Of a stretch of DNA of 34,036 nucleotides, positions 1 to 7,258 are shown piece after piece. Source of the stretch: Bacteroidaceae bacterium (lineage in GTDB: Bacteria; Bacteroidota; Bacteroidia; Bacteroidales; Bacteroidaceae); assembly GCA_017615125.1 (NCBI GenBank), contig JAGAAS010000033.1, positions 1-34,036 of the forward strand, given 5' to 3'. The notes under the pieces were generated by a model. That model was not told where the DNA came from, did not search any database, and saw only the letters and a list, made by a program, of their open reading frames with translations. Position numbers and translations under genes: made by a program. How positions within the stretch are numbered: the stretch's first letter is position 1; every line of letters starts with the position of its first letter.

Positions 1-2
1 AA

Positions 3-89
3 TATATAGAAAGGAGGGAGTTAGATACCCCCTCGAAAAATAACTGGAACAACTGGAACTGGAACAAAGACTCTCCTAAAAGGCTGTAA
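3..89 (+). CDS. C-terminal tail of an unidentified protein, cut by window edge
   Basis: The frame starting at base 3 is open from the window edge to a TAA at 87-89. It gives about 28 residues ending in a Trp/Asn-rich stretch (NNWNNWNWNKDSPKRL). The repeat arises from the DNA word aactggaac copied in tandem. A protein end at the window edge is plausible because nothing interrupts the frame and hairpins follow it, but so little sequence is present that it could be chance. I do not recognise the family. Similar W/N-rich tails may occur on Bacteroidales mobile-element proteins, but that is only an impression. Confidence 0.35.
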   Translation, partial: YIERRELDTPSKNNWNNWNWNKDSPKRL

Positions 90-148
90 AACAGTGATAT
101 ACATTTTAAGTAATTTCTCGGAAGTCCCAAAAAAGGACAAATGAGGCT

Positions 149-167
149 CCAAAAACGGCCTTTTTGG
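149..167. terminator. Hairpin downstream of the left-edge reading frame
   Basis: A perfect 7-bp stem (ccaaaaa / tttttgg) has a 5-nt loop (cggcc). A smaller gtcc/ggac hairpin lies just upstream at about 124-138. The arms are A/T-rich, so the element could end transcription of the gene that runs in from the left edge. A clean U-run after the stem is missing, so this is only a possible terminator. Confidence 0.3.
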
Positions 168-256
168 CATCAAAAAACAGGCACAAACCCCTTGTTTTAA
201 CACTTTTTTCTCTACTTGGCGCTCATGTCTCGCTGCGGAAAACTGATACCAAAACT

Positions 257-297
257 CACTTTTGAGGGTGTAAACTGGCAGAACTGACCCTCAAGTG
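257..297. repeat. Imperfect inverted repeat in gene-free region
   Basis: Left arm cacttttgagggt (257-269) pairs with right arm accctcaagtg (287-297), with a 2-nt bulge and a 17-nt loop. No gene lies nearby on either side. It could be a transcript-stabilising hairpin or the relic of a repeat; the function is unknown. Confidence 0.4.
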
Positions 298-402
298 ACT
301 AGATTCGGGAGCGAAAAGGCGCTTTATTGCATCACATGTATGCGTTTTTTCTCGAAAGCTGGAACTCTTTCTCCGCCGAATTATGCTAGGAGAAAAAAGA
401 AT

Positions 403-460
403 TATGAAGAAAGAAAAAAGATTTTTCCCTTCTCGAGCACGCGAGATTCTTTCTTCATAT
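403..460. repeat. Interspersed repeat copy A (inverted 13-mers)
   Basis: The word TATGAAGAAAGAA at 403-415 is repeated in perfect inverted orientation at 447-459. Bases 403-434 match the minus strand of 21334-21365 at 30 of 32 positions. Bases 441-460 are identical to 21368-21387. Both copies sit in gene-free gaps, which suggests a dispersed intergenic repeat and not shared coding sequence. A short frame across it reads YEERKKIFPFS, and the other copy reads YEERKKFFPFS. Confidence 0.6.
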
Positions 461-524
461 TTTTCCGAACACGAATTTCTCGAATTTAACGAATTCTTTT
501 ATGGCGTCTCCCCAAAGAGGAGCC

Positions 525-983
525 GGAAATCTTACAAAAATCGGTTCGAAAATCTATCAAAAATCTATCTGCGACATGACACCCCTTCGTTTTCAAGCTT
601 CGCTTTTCACGTTTTTCCCGCATGTCATCGCTCATGCAAGCCTGGCATTGTCCTGCTGGAAAGAACGTCCTTCGTCTGGACGAAGGCAGAAAACGAATCG
701 CTGTCCCGCCGCAGGCTGCGCACCGATTGTCTGCTGCCTGATTGCTATCTGCCTGCGGAAGAATTTTTCCACGTATTATTAATGAGTTCTCGCTTGCCGT
801 GTTTGCATTCAGCCCGTCTGTCGTTTGTCAAGCCATCGGAACCGATGGATGGTCGGCATACTGCAGGGCAGAGCCAGGCTTGCATGAGCTCAGCCGTGCA
901 GGAGGCAGACAGGACGAAGTACGACAAACGACAGACAGGATACGTTGTGTATGATTTTTTATATCGATTTTTGTAAGATTTCC
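525..983. repeat. 459-bp module with 19-bp perfect terminal inverted repeats and nested internal repeats
   Basis: Bases 525-543 (ggaaatcttacaaaaatcg) are the exact reverse complement of 965-983. Inside are a perfect 17-nt inverted repeat (630-646 with 873-889), a perfect 14-nt inverted repeat (816-829 with 923-936), an 8-bp pair (709-716 with 751-758), and tight hairpins at 669-686 and 833-848. The terminal repeats continue imperfectly outward, towards roughly 491 and 1016. No protein family is recognisable in any frame, and no target-site duplication is evident. It may be a MITE-like non-autonomous element, a dispersed palindromic repeat, or a structured RNA. The geometry is certain; the identity is not. 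Confidence 0.6.
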
Positions 984-1055
984 GACCCCGCAGGGGGCGC
1001 CGTCAATCTATAAGATTTATTTTCGTTTTTCGCCCGAGGAATCGCTTTTTTGCCT

Positions 1056-1063
1056 TACCTTTG
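1056..1063 (+). promoter_or_regulatory. Bacteroidetes -7 box upstream of the serpin gene
   Basis: TACCTTTG matches the Bacteroidetes -7 consensus TAnnTTTG. No TTTG is seen at the usual 19-21 nt upstream; there is only a T-run further up. It implies a leader of roughly 110 nt before the serpin start at 1181. Confidence 0.4.
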
Positions 1064-1180
1064 CGCCTGAGGCAGGGAACAGGGAAAAAAACCGGCAGAG
1101 TGGTGCCGTATTTTGCGCGTTCCTGCATTTTATAGGTGATGAATGGATGTCAATCTAACCAAAAAGATATTTGTAGCACT

Positions 1181-2443
1181 ATGAAAAAGACTGGTTTGTA
1201 TTCCCTCGTCGTGCTGGCAGCGCTGCTGCTGGGCAGCTGCGAGTCGCCCATTGAGCCCGACGACAATCCGCGCCCAACGCCTACGGACGTGAAGGAGCGC
1301 ATCGAGAACGCCACACCCCTCCTGCTGAAGGCGTCGAGGGCGGAACAGGCGCTTGCCCAGGCGGGCACATCGTTTGCCGACGACCTCTTCGCAGAGGTGT
1401 GCAAGAAGGCGAAGAAAGACGAGAACGTGTGCCTCTCGCCCCTGAGCCTGGAGATAGCCCTCGGCATGCTTGCCAACGGCGTGGAGACGGAGGCGCAGAA
1501 GGAGCTATTGTCGGTCATCGCCGGCGAGGGTACGGGCATCGACGACATGAACGCGTGGTACCACAAGCTGCGCGACGCCCTCGAGACGACGGGCAACGTG
1601 TGCCTCGCCAACGCCATGTGGGCGCAGAAGGACTATCCCATCAACCCCGACTTCATCCACACGAACCAGACCTACTACGATGCCGAGATGGGGCACCTCG
1701 ACTTCATCCGCAAGACGAAGGAGGCCAAGGACTCCATCTGCCGCTGGGCCGACATCCACACGTTCGGCTGCATCAAGGAGCTCAACCTCCCCCTGACGAG
1801 CGACACGCGGATGGTGCTGGCTAACGCCACGTGGCTGGGCGCCCTCTGGCAGGAGCCCTTCGAGGAGGCGATGACGAGGAAGGAGACGTTCACGAGCTCG
1901 GGTGGCAAGAAGCAGACCATCAGCATGATGGGGCAGACGAAGGACTTCGCGTACGGGGAGACCGACGACTACCAGCTGCTGGAGATGCCGATGAAGTACC
2001 GCTCGTTCAGCATGCTCGTGGCGCTGCCGAAGAAGGGGCGCACGGCCGACGACATCGTGGGCAACATCGACTGGGAACTGGCGACGAAGAGCTGCCCGGT
2101 GAAGGTGAGCCTGCCCAAGTTCAACTTCAAGACGACGAACGAGCTGAAGGACTTCCTACCTGAGCTGGGCATACGGAAGGTGTTCGTGCCAGGCGCCCTG
2201 AGCGGCATCAACGACGAGCTGATAATAGCGTTCATCAACCAGGATGTCTCCGTCTCGGTCTATGAGACAGGCACAGAGATGGCTGCTGTGACGACGATAG
2301 GGATGGAGAAGAACGCCGGCTTCGACCCCACGCCGAAACAGCCCGTGGAGTTCAACGCCGACCACGCGTTCGTCTTCTGCGTGCGCGACAACGCATGCCA
2401 CAACACCCTCTTCATCGGCAAGGTGGAGGAGATAGGGGAATAA
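1181..2443 (+). CDS. Serpin-family protease inhibitor, predicted lipoprotein
   Basis: This 420-residue protein has a lipoprotein signal (MKKTGLYSLVVLAALLLGSC, lipobox LGSC, lipidated Cys20), so it is probably membrane-anchored outside the cytoplasm. The start at 1181 is chosen because it begins the signal peptide; the upstream in-frame ATG at 1136 would add 15 residues before it. The body follows the serpin fold, including NVCLSPLSLEIALGMLANG near residues 90-110 and LANATWLGALWQEPF in the middle. The hinge of the reactive-centre loop (about residues 362-381) reads ETGTEMAAVTTIG, close to the inhibitory consensus EEGTEAAAATG, so a suicide-inhibitor mechanism is likely. The scissile bond probably lies near MEKNAG, with K or N at P1, so a trypsin-like or other target cannot be decided. 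It stands alone and is convergent with the GH105 gene. Family membership is secure; the target protease is unknown. Confidence 0.93.
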   Translation: MKKTGLYSLVVLAALLLGSCESPIEPDDNPRPTPTDVKERIENATPLLLKASRAEQALAQAGTSFADDLFAEVCKKAKKDENVCLSPLSLEIALGMLANGVETEAQKELLSVIAGEGTGIDDMNAWYHKLRDALETTGNVCLANAMWAQKDYPINPDFIHTNQTYYDAEMGHLDFIRKTKEAKDSICRWADIHTFGCIKELNLPLTSDTRMVLANATWLGALWQEPFEEAMTRKETFTSSGGKKQTISMMGQTKDFAYGETDDYQLLEMPMKYRSFSMLVALPKKGRTADDIVGNIDWELATKSCPVKVSLPKFNFKTTNELKDFLPELGIRKVFVPGALSGINDELIIAFINQDVSVSVYETGTEMAAVTTIGMEKNAGFDPTPKQPVEFNADHAFVFCVRDNACHNTLFIGKVEEIGE

Positions 2444-2451
2444 CAGGAGGC

Positions 2452-2598
2452 AAGCCCCTCCTAAATCCTCCCCAAAGGGAAGGACTTAGAGTTCCCCTCC
2501 TTTTGGGGCGCAGCCACTGAATGTGGCTGTGCTTGCGACGACGCGAGGTTTATCTCGCCCAAGGAGTGTGCTGTAGCACCCTGGTTAGGGGTAGGCTT
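2452..2598. repeat. Convergent intergenic spacer with hairpins and C-rich repeat remnants
   Basis: Between the serpin and GH105 stop codons lie two hairpins. The first spans 2470-2508 (ccccaaa-gggaa stem, 5-nt bulge), and the second spans 2511-2529 (cagccac / gtggctg). The first could serve as a serpin terminator. The left flank (from 2452) and the right flank read in reverse (2598 back to 2583) both contain an AAGCC..CCCTAA-like word, giving a degenerate inverted arrangement. No coding sequence is supported here. Confidence 0.4.
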
Positions 2599-2607
2599 CC
2601 ACGCTCA

Positions 2608-3786
2608 TCAGCGCACGGTGCGGGGTACCTGCGCGGCGGGCACCTCGTCGGCACGGAGCTTGAAGAGCTCGCTGCCTGCCAGGAGGAAGCAGCCGAGGCC
2701 GTAGTCCTCGAAGTCGGGCTTCGAGTCGTAGGTGACGGGCTGTCCTGCTGAGGGGTCCTTGCCCGTTCCCTGCACGAAGCCGAGGAAGCCGTCGGCGTGC
2801 ACGGCATCGGTGACCATCGCATTCCAGGCGCGTGTGACGACGGGGAGGTAGTCCTTCTCGCTGAGGAACCCCTTGCGGATGCCCCAGGCGATGCCGTAGG
2901 TGAAGAGCGACGTGCCCGTGATCTCCTTGCCGCCGAAGTGGGTGTCGTCGTGCAGGCTCACGTTCCACAGACCGTCGTCGCGCTGCACGGCCTTCAAAGC
3001 CTTACACATCGCCTTGAAGTCGCGGAGGTACTGCTTGTAGTGCTTCTCGCTGGAGGGTATCTCGTTGAGCACGCGCACGAGCGCTGCCAGCACCCAGCCG
3101 TTGCCGCGACTCCAGTAGCAGTCCTCGCCGTTGGGCTCGACGTAAGGGGCGTTGTAGTCATGATCACGCCACCAGAGGCCGTCCTTGGGGTTGAACATGC
3201 CCGTGCCGTCGTGCACGTCGCGGGTGTAGTGGTAGAAGTCCCACATCTTGTCCCAGTAGCGCTGCTCGCCCGTGATGCGTCCCATCTTGGCATAGACGGG
3301 CATCGCCATCTGGATGGCGTCGATCCACCACCAGTCGTGCGCCTGCGGGTTGTTGACGCAGGCGTCGATGTTGATTTTCACGTTGGCGAACATGCGAGGG
3401 TCCTGCATGAGCTCGTACATGTCGAGGTAGGTCTGACAGCAGCATTGGTTGTCGGCATTATGGGTGCTCAAGCTGCCGCGCGGCGCCCAGTGGTGCGCCT
3501 CACCCCACTGGAGGATGTAGTCGATGTAGCGCTGCTCGGGAGCGATGCCCACGAGCGCCATCAGCCCCTCGTAGTAGACGGCACGCGTCCACAGGTTGCT
3601 GGTGCGCTCCTTGCCTCCGCCGAAGGTGGGTGCGCCCGGATCGGGGGTGAGCTTCATGAAGTAGTCGTTGGTGAGCACCATCGTCCGAAGGATGTCGGCC
3701 TGCGAGGGGAGCTCCTGCGCGCCGGCGATGAAGGGCAAGCCCGAGACGCATGCAGCCAGGAGGAGGAGAAATGGGATCTTTTTCAT
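2608..3786 (-). CDS. GH105 unsaturated rhamnogalacturonyl hydrolase, secreted
   Basis: This 392-residue protein has a signal peptide (MKKIPFLLLLAACVSGLPFIAGAQ). It belongs to the GH88/GH105 (alpha/alpha)6-barrel enzymes, which add water across the 4,5-double bond of unsaturated galacturonate at the non-reducing end of pectin oligosaccharides made by lyases. Supporting motifs are NLWTRAVYYEGL, the segment HDWWWIDAIQMAMP with Asp156 as the likely catalytic residue (equivalent to Asp143 of Bacillus YteR), YWSRGNGWVLAAL, and SLFTYGIAWGIRKG. An unusual Cys triplet occurs at 115-117. The start at 3786 begins the signal peptide and lies just after a -7 box; a longer frame to 3888 would swallow that promoter. 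It is divergent from the PL11 lyase gene, whose product supplies its substrate. Confidence 0.92.
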   Translation of the reverse strand: MKKIPFLLLLAACVSGLPFIAGAQELPSQADILRTMVLTNDYFMKLTPDPGAPTFGGGKERTSNLWTRAVYYEGLMALVGIAPEQRYIDYILQWGEAHHWAPRGSLSTHNADNQCCCQTYLDMYELMQDPRMFANVKINIDACVNNPQAHDWWWIDAIQMAMPVYAKMGRITGEQRYWDKMWDFYHYTRDVHDGTGMFNPKDGLWWRDHDYNAPYVEPNGEDCYWSRGNGWVLAALVRVLNEIPSSEKHYKQYLRDFKAMCKALKAVQRDDGLWNVSLHDDTHFGGKEITGTSLFTYGIAWGIRKGFLSEKDYLPVVTRAWNAMVTDAVHADGFLGFVQGTGKDPSAGQPVTYDSKPDFEDYGLGCFLLAGSELFKLRADEVPAAQVPRTVR

Positions 3787-3809
3787 AGGTACGTGAATAA
3801 TCGGTTGTG

Positions 3810-3817
3810 CAAAGATA
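3810..3817 (-). promoter_or_regulatory. -7 box for the GH105 gene
   Basis: On the minus strand the sequence is TATCTTTG, a full match to TAnnTTTG, placed so that the leader would be under 20 nt. No good -33 TTTG is visible. Together with the box at 3910-3917 it forms a divergent promoter region. Confidence 0.5.
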
Positions 3818-3909
3818 GTCTTTTTTTCGAGAACACGCCCTTTGCACCAAAAAAAAGGCCTCTTCGTTGAAAAAAGGAAGAAAAACACGCTTTTTTCAAA
3901 TAGAAACCT

Positions 3910-3917
3910 TACTTTTG
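3910..3917 (+). promoter_or_regulatory. -7 box for the PL11 lyase gene
   Basis: TACTTTTG matches TAnnTTTG perfectly and lies 22 nt before the ATG at 3939. It also argues against the upstream in-frame starts at 3867, which would place the promoter inside the coding sequence, and 3918, which would begin at or upstream of the expected transcript start. No -33 TTTG is seen at the expected distance. Confidence 0.5.
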
Positions 3918-3938
3918 ATGCGGAAAAGATGTAAGACC

Positions 3939-5951
3939 ATGAAAAAGAGACTCCCGCAAGTGCTGCTCTGCGCCGTCGGAACGCTGCTCACGATGATGTG
4001 CCTGTCGCTGCCCTCGCAGGCAAAGGAAGAGCTGGGGCGCGGTGTGGTGGCCATCCGCCAGGACGACACACACGTCTTCGTCAGCTGGCGCCTGCTGGCC
4101 GACGACGAGCCCTCGATAGCCTTCGACGTGTTCCGCAACGGACAGAAGTTGACAAAGAAACCCCTCAAAGACGCCACCTGCTTCACCGACGACTTCCACG
4201 CCGCCACCGACGCCCTCTACGAGGTGCGCCCCCACAAGGGGAAGGCGCCCGCTGGAGCCTACACGCTCCCCGCGCATGCGCCCATAGGCTATGTCGACAT
4301 ACCCCTGCAGACACCCGAGGGAGGCACCTCGCCCGACGGGACGCCCTATACCTACACCGCCAACGATGCCTCGGTGGGCGACGTTGACGGTGACGGCGAA
4401 TACGAAATCATCCTCAAGTGGGAGCCTACCAACGCCCACGACAACGCCCACGACGGGTACACGGGCAACGTGCTCTTCGACTGCTACCGCCTCAGCGGCG
4501 AGCGGCTCTGGCGCATCGACATGGGCATTAACATACGCGCCGGAGCCCACTACACGCAGTTCATGGTGTACGACCTCGACGGCGACGGCTGTGCCGAAGT
4601 GGTGATGAAAACCTCCGACGGCACCCGCGACGGGCTGGGACACGTCATCGGCGACGCTGCTGCCGACTACCGCTGCCCGGGCGACACGCTCACGCCGGAG
4701 GAGGAGCAGCGCCTCGACAGCATCGACGAGGCCAACCGACGCCAGCGCGAGGAGTGGATGCGCCGCTTCTGGCAGCAGGACTCCACGTTCGCCGCCCGCA
4801 AGCAGGGCGACAGCCTCGCGGCAGGAAGACCTCCGCGCAGGGGAGCCGGCGACATGAACGCCAACCTCTGGAAGCGGAAGCCGCCGCGCCAGGGACACAT
4901 CCTCACGGGCAACGAATACCTCACCGTCTTCTCTGGACTCACGGGCGAGGCCCTCTTCACTACCGACTACCTTCCTCCGCGCGGGGACCTCAACGTGTGG
5001 GGCGACACGAAGGGGAACCGCAGCGACAGGTATCTGGCCTGCGTCGCCTACCTCGACGGCTCGCGCCCCAGCGTGGTGATGTGTCGCGGCTACTACACCC
5101 GCAGCGTGCTCGTCGCCTACGACTGGGACGGCGTGGCGCTCGTCCCCCGCTGGGTGTTCGACTCCTCGCAGCCCGGCAACGAGGCCTACGCGGGGCAGGG
5201 CAACCATAACATCCGCGTGGGAGACATCGACGCCGACGGCTGCGACGAGATCGTCTACGGCTCGTGCACCATCGACCACGACGGCACAGGGCTCTACAGC
5301 ACACGTCTGGGACACGGCGACGCTATGCACCTGACGAAGTTCGCCCCCTCGCTGAAGGGCCTGCAGGTGTGGCAATGCCACGAGTCGCACGGCAGCGGCT
5401 CCACGTTCCGCGACGCCCGCACGGGAGAGATCCTCTTCCAGATCAACGCCCAGGAAGACGTCGGGCGCTGCATGGCTGCCGACATCGACCCCACGAGCTA
5501 CGGGTGGGAGATGTGGAGCTCGGCATCGGGAGGCATACGCAACATACGGGGCGACATCGTCAACAGTCAGCCGCGAGGGCTCACCACCAACATGGCCGTC
5601 TGGTGGGACGGGGACCTGCTGCGCGAGCTGCTCGACGGGGTGAACATCACGAAGTACAACTGGCAGACGGGCGAGTGCGAGCCCTTGCTGCGCCCCGAGG
5701 GCGTGACACGCAACAACGGCACGAAGGCCAACCCCTGCCTCGCGGGCGACATCGTGGGCGACTGGCGCGAGGAGGTGCTGGCGCGCACGACCGACAACAC
5801 AGCCCTGCGGCTCTACGTCTCCCCCATCCCCACCGACTATCGCTTCGTCACCTTCATGCAGGACCGCACATACCGCCTCAGCATCGCCGCGCAGAACGTC
5901 GCCTACAACCAGCCGCCCGAGCCGGGATTCTACTTCGGACCCGACAAATAA
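3939..5951 (+). CDS. PL11 rhamnogalacturonan endolyase, secreted
   Basis: This 670-residue protein has a signal peptide (MKKRLPQVLLCAVGTLL, cleavage probably after SQA). It matches polysaccharide lyase family 11 (YesW/YesX type), which cuts the rhamnose-galacturonate backbone of rhamnogalacturonan I by beta-elimination and leaves an unsaturated uronate. The family's calcium-binding beta-propeller repeats are visible as Asp-rich loops: VGDVDGDGEYEIILKWEP, YDLDGDGCAEVVMKTSDG, VGDIDADGCDEIVYG and AADIDPTSYGWEMWSS. LVAYDWDG and GDWREEVLARTTDN follow near the C-terminus. The N-terminal part (GRGVVAIRQDDTHVFVSWRLL) is the fibronectin-like lead-in typical of the family. A Glu/Arg-rich insertion lies around residues 255-310. 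The gene is probably co-transcribed with rhaM 56 nt downstream. Confidence 0.95.
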   Translation: MKKRLPQVLLCAVGTLLTMMCLSLPSQAKEELGRGVVAIRQDDTHVFVSWRLLADDEPSIAFDVFRNGQKLTKKPLKDATCFTDDFHAATDALYEVRPHKGKAPAGAYTLPAHAPIGYVDIPLQTPEGGTSPDGTPYTYTANDASVGDVDGDGEYEIILKWEPTNAHDNAHDGYTGNVLFDCYRLSGERLWRIDMGINIRAGAHYTQFMVYDLDGDGCAEVVMKTSDGTRDGLGHVIGDAAADYRCPGDTLTPEEEQRLDSIDEANRRQREEWMRRFWQQDSTFAARKQGDSLAAGRPPRRGAGDMNANLWKRKPPRQGHILTGNEYLTVFSGLTGEALFTTDYLPPRGDLNVWGDTKGNRSDRYLACVAYLDGSRPSVVMCRGYYTRSVLVAYDWDGVALVPRWVFDSSQPGNEAYAGQGNHNIRVGDIDADGCDEIVYGSCTIDHDGTGLYSTRLGHGDAMHLTKFAPSLKGLQVWQCHESHGSGSTFRDARTGEILFQINAQEDVGRCMAADIDPTSYGWEMWSSASGGIRNIRGDIVNSQPRGLTTNMAVWWDGDLLRELLDGVNITKYNWQTGECEPLLRPEGVTRNNGTKANPCLAGDIVGDWREEVLARTTDNTALRLYVSPIPTDYRFVTFMQDRTYRLSIAAQNVAYNQPPEPGFYFGPDK

Positions 5952-6007
5952 GGGCGCGGGAAGAAGGGAAACGACCGTATGTATTCATCCTAACAACATA
6001 TCTGCTT

Positions 6008-6322
6008 ATGAAAAGAGAAGCTTTCAAGATGTTCCTGAAACCAGGATTCGAAGAAGAGTACGCCCGCAGGCACGCTGCCCTGTGGCCCGAGATGAAAAAG
6101 CTGCTCCGCGAGAGCGGCGTGTACGACTACAGCATCTTCTGGGACCGAGACACCAACATCCTGTTCGCCGTGCAGAAAGTGGAGGGCGACAAAGGCTCGC
6201 AAGACCAGGGCGACAACCCCATCGTGCAGAAATGGTGGGACTATATGGCCGACATCATGGAGGTCAACCCCGACAACTCCCCCGTCTCCATCCCCCTGCC
6301 CGAGCTCTTCTATCTGGAGTAG
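6008..6322 (+). CDS. rhaM: L-rhamnose mutarotase
   Basis: This 104-residue protein matches the RhaM/YiiL family along its full length (usual length about 104). It interconverts alpha- and beta-L-rhamnopyranose in the cytoplasm, feeding rhamnose catabolism. Diagnostic segments are MKREAFKMFLKPGFEEEYARRHAALWPEM, with the proton-relay residues Tyr18 and His22; YSIFWDRDTNILFAVQKVEG; and NPIVQKWWDYMADIMEVNPDNSP. It follows the PL11 gene closely, consistent with salvaging rhamnose from rhamnogalacturonan I. The larger frame that runs through from 5264 is out of frame with PL11 and is spurious upstream of this ATG. Confidence 0.96.
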   Translation: MKREAFKMFLKPGFEEEYARRHAALWPEMKKLLRESGVYDYSIFWDRDTNILFAVQKVEGDKGSQDQGDNPIVQKWWDYMADIMEVNPDNSPVSIPLPELFYLE

Positions 6323-6382
6323 GCAAATCCACTTTTTCAGATAAAATCGCGCGAAAAACATTCGTTTCCTTTAAAAATGTTT

Positions 6383-6390
6383 TATTTTTG
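6383..6390 (+). promoter_or_regulatory. -7 box for the acyltransferase pair
   Basis: TATTTTTG fits TAnnTTTG and lies 33 nt before the ATG at 6424. Only a partial -33 element (ttcg, 18 nt away) is present. A 7-bp inverted repeat (6355-6361 with 6377-6383) runs into the box and may be the end of the rhaM transcript. Confidence 0.45.
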
Positions 6391-6423
6391 CCGCATAATT
6401 GCAGTAACAGTAAGACCGACACC

Positions 6424-7254
6424 ATGAGCGAACAGATACCCAAAGTGATTGATGTGGAGAAAATCATCCGCAGCAAGATAGGCAAAGACGCCAAGATCTG
6501 GCCTCCCCTGCTGAAGTACTTCCGCAAGATTCTCCACGAAGACGAGTTCAACGAGTTCTTTGCCAAATACCCCAACATGGAGGGTGCGGATTTCCTCCGC
6601 AACACGCTCAAAGAGCTCAACATAACCCTTGACGTGCACGGAGAGGAGAACCTCCCCCCGAAGGACAAGCTCTACACGTTTGTCAGCAACCATCCGCTGG
6701 GAGGCCCCGACGGCGTAGCCATCGGACGCATCATCGCCGACCACTACGACGACCACATCCGCTATCTTGTCAACAGCTTCCTCATGGCCCTGCCCCCGCT
6801 GGCACCCCTCAGCGTGCCCGTCAACCAGATGGGCGGGCAGGCGCGCAACATGCCCCAGCAGGTCGACTCCATCTTCAGCGGCAACGACCAGGTCATCATG
6901 TTCCCCGCGCAGCTCTGCTCGCGCAAGCGCAAGGGCGTCATCAAGGACCTCCCGTGGAAGAAGACCTTCATCCAGAAGAGCATGCAGTACCAGCGCGACG
7001 TGGTGCCCATCTACTTCGAGGGGCGCAACTCCAACCGCTTCTACAACATCGCCAACCTGTGCAAGTTCTTCCACATCAAGTTCAACATAGCCATGCTCTT
7101 CCTCGTCGACGAGATGTTCCGCCATCGCGGAAAGACATTCCGCATCTACATCGGCAAGCCCCTCGCGTGGGAGACATTCGACAAGACAAAGAAACCAGCC
7201 GAGTGGGCCTCCTACGTCCAGGATATCGTCTACGGCCTTGCGCCAGCAAAATAA
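6424..7254 (+). CDS. glsA: O-acyltransferase, GlsA-like (glycine lipid synthesis)
   Basis: This 276-residue protein has a 1-acylglycerol-phosphate-acyltransferase-type fold. The segment FVSNHPLGGPDGVAIG places His90 and Asp96 in an HX5D arrangement, apparently the family variant of the usual HX4D catalytic motif. Later blocks MFPAQLCSRKRKG and VVPIYFEGRNSNRFYN match the substrate-binding blocks of such enzymes. In Bacteroides thetaiotaomicron a homologous pair makes glycine lipids: GlsB acylates glycine on nitrogen and GlsA adds the second acyl chain to the hydroxyl. The partner gene begins 4 nt after this stop codon, so co-translation is likely. Family assignment is firm. The glycine-lipid product is inferred from the pairing; ornithine lipid is the main alternative. 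It probably acts at the inner face of the cytoplasmic membrane. Confidence 0.75.
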   Translation: MSEQIPKVIDVEKIIRSKIGKDAKIWPPLLKYFRKILHEDEFNEFFAKYPNMEGADFLRNTLKELNITLDVHGEENLPPKDKLYTFVSNHPLGGPDGVAIGRIIADHYDDHIRYLVNSFLMALPPLAPLSVPVNQMGGQARNMPQQVDSIFSGNDQVIMFPAQLCSRKRKGVIKDLPWKKTFIQKSMQYQRDVVPIYFEGRNSNRFYNIANLCKFFHIKFNIAMLFLVDEMFRHRGKTFRIYIGKPLAWETFDKTKKPAEWASYVQDIVYGLAPAK

Positions 7255-7258
7255 GCTT

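Noticed and set aside
383-976. 197-residue open frame in the left gene-free region
   Set aside because: It runs through the hairpins and long inverted repeats, has no recognisable domain, and its N-terminus is the dispersed repeat itself.
3909-5390. 493-residue frame antisense to PL11
   Set aside because: Val/Ala/Gly/Glu-rich mirror of the PL11 coding sequence, with no family features.
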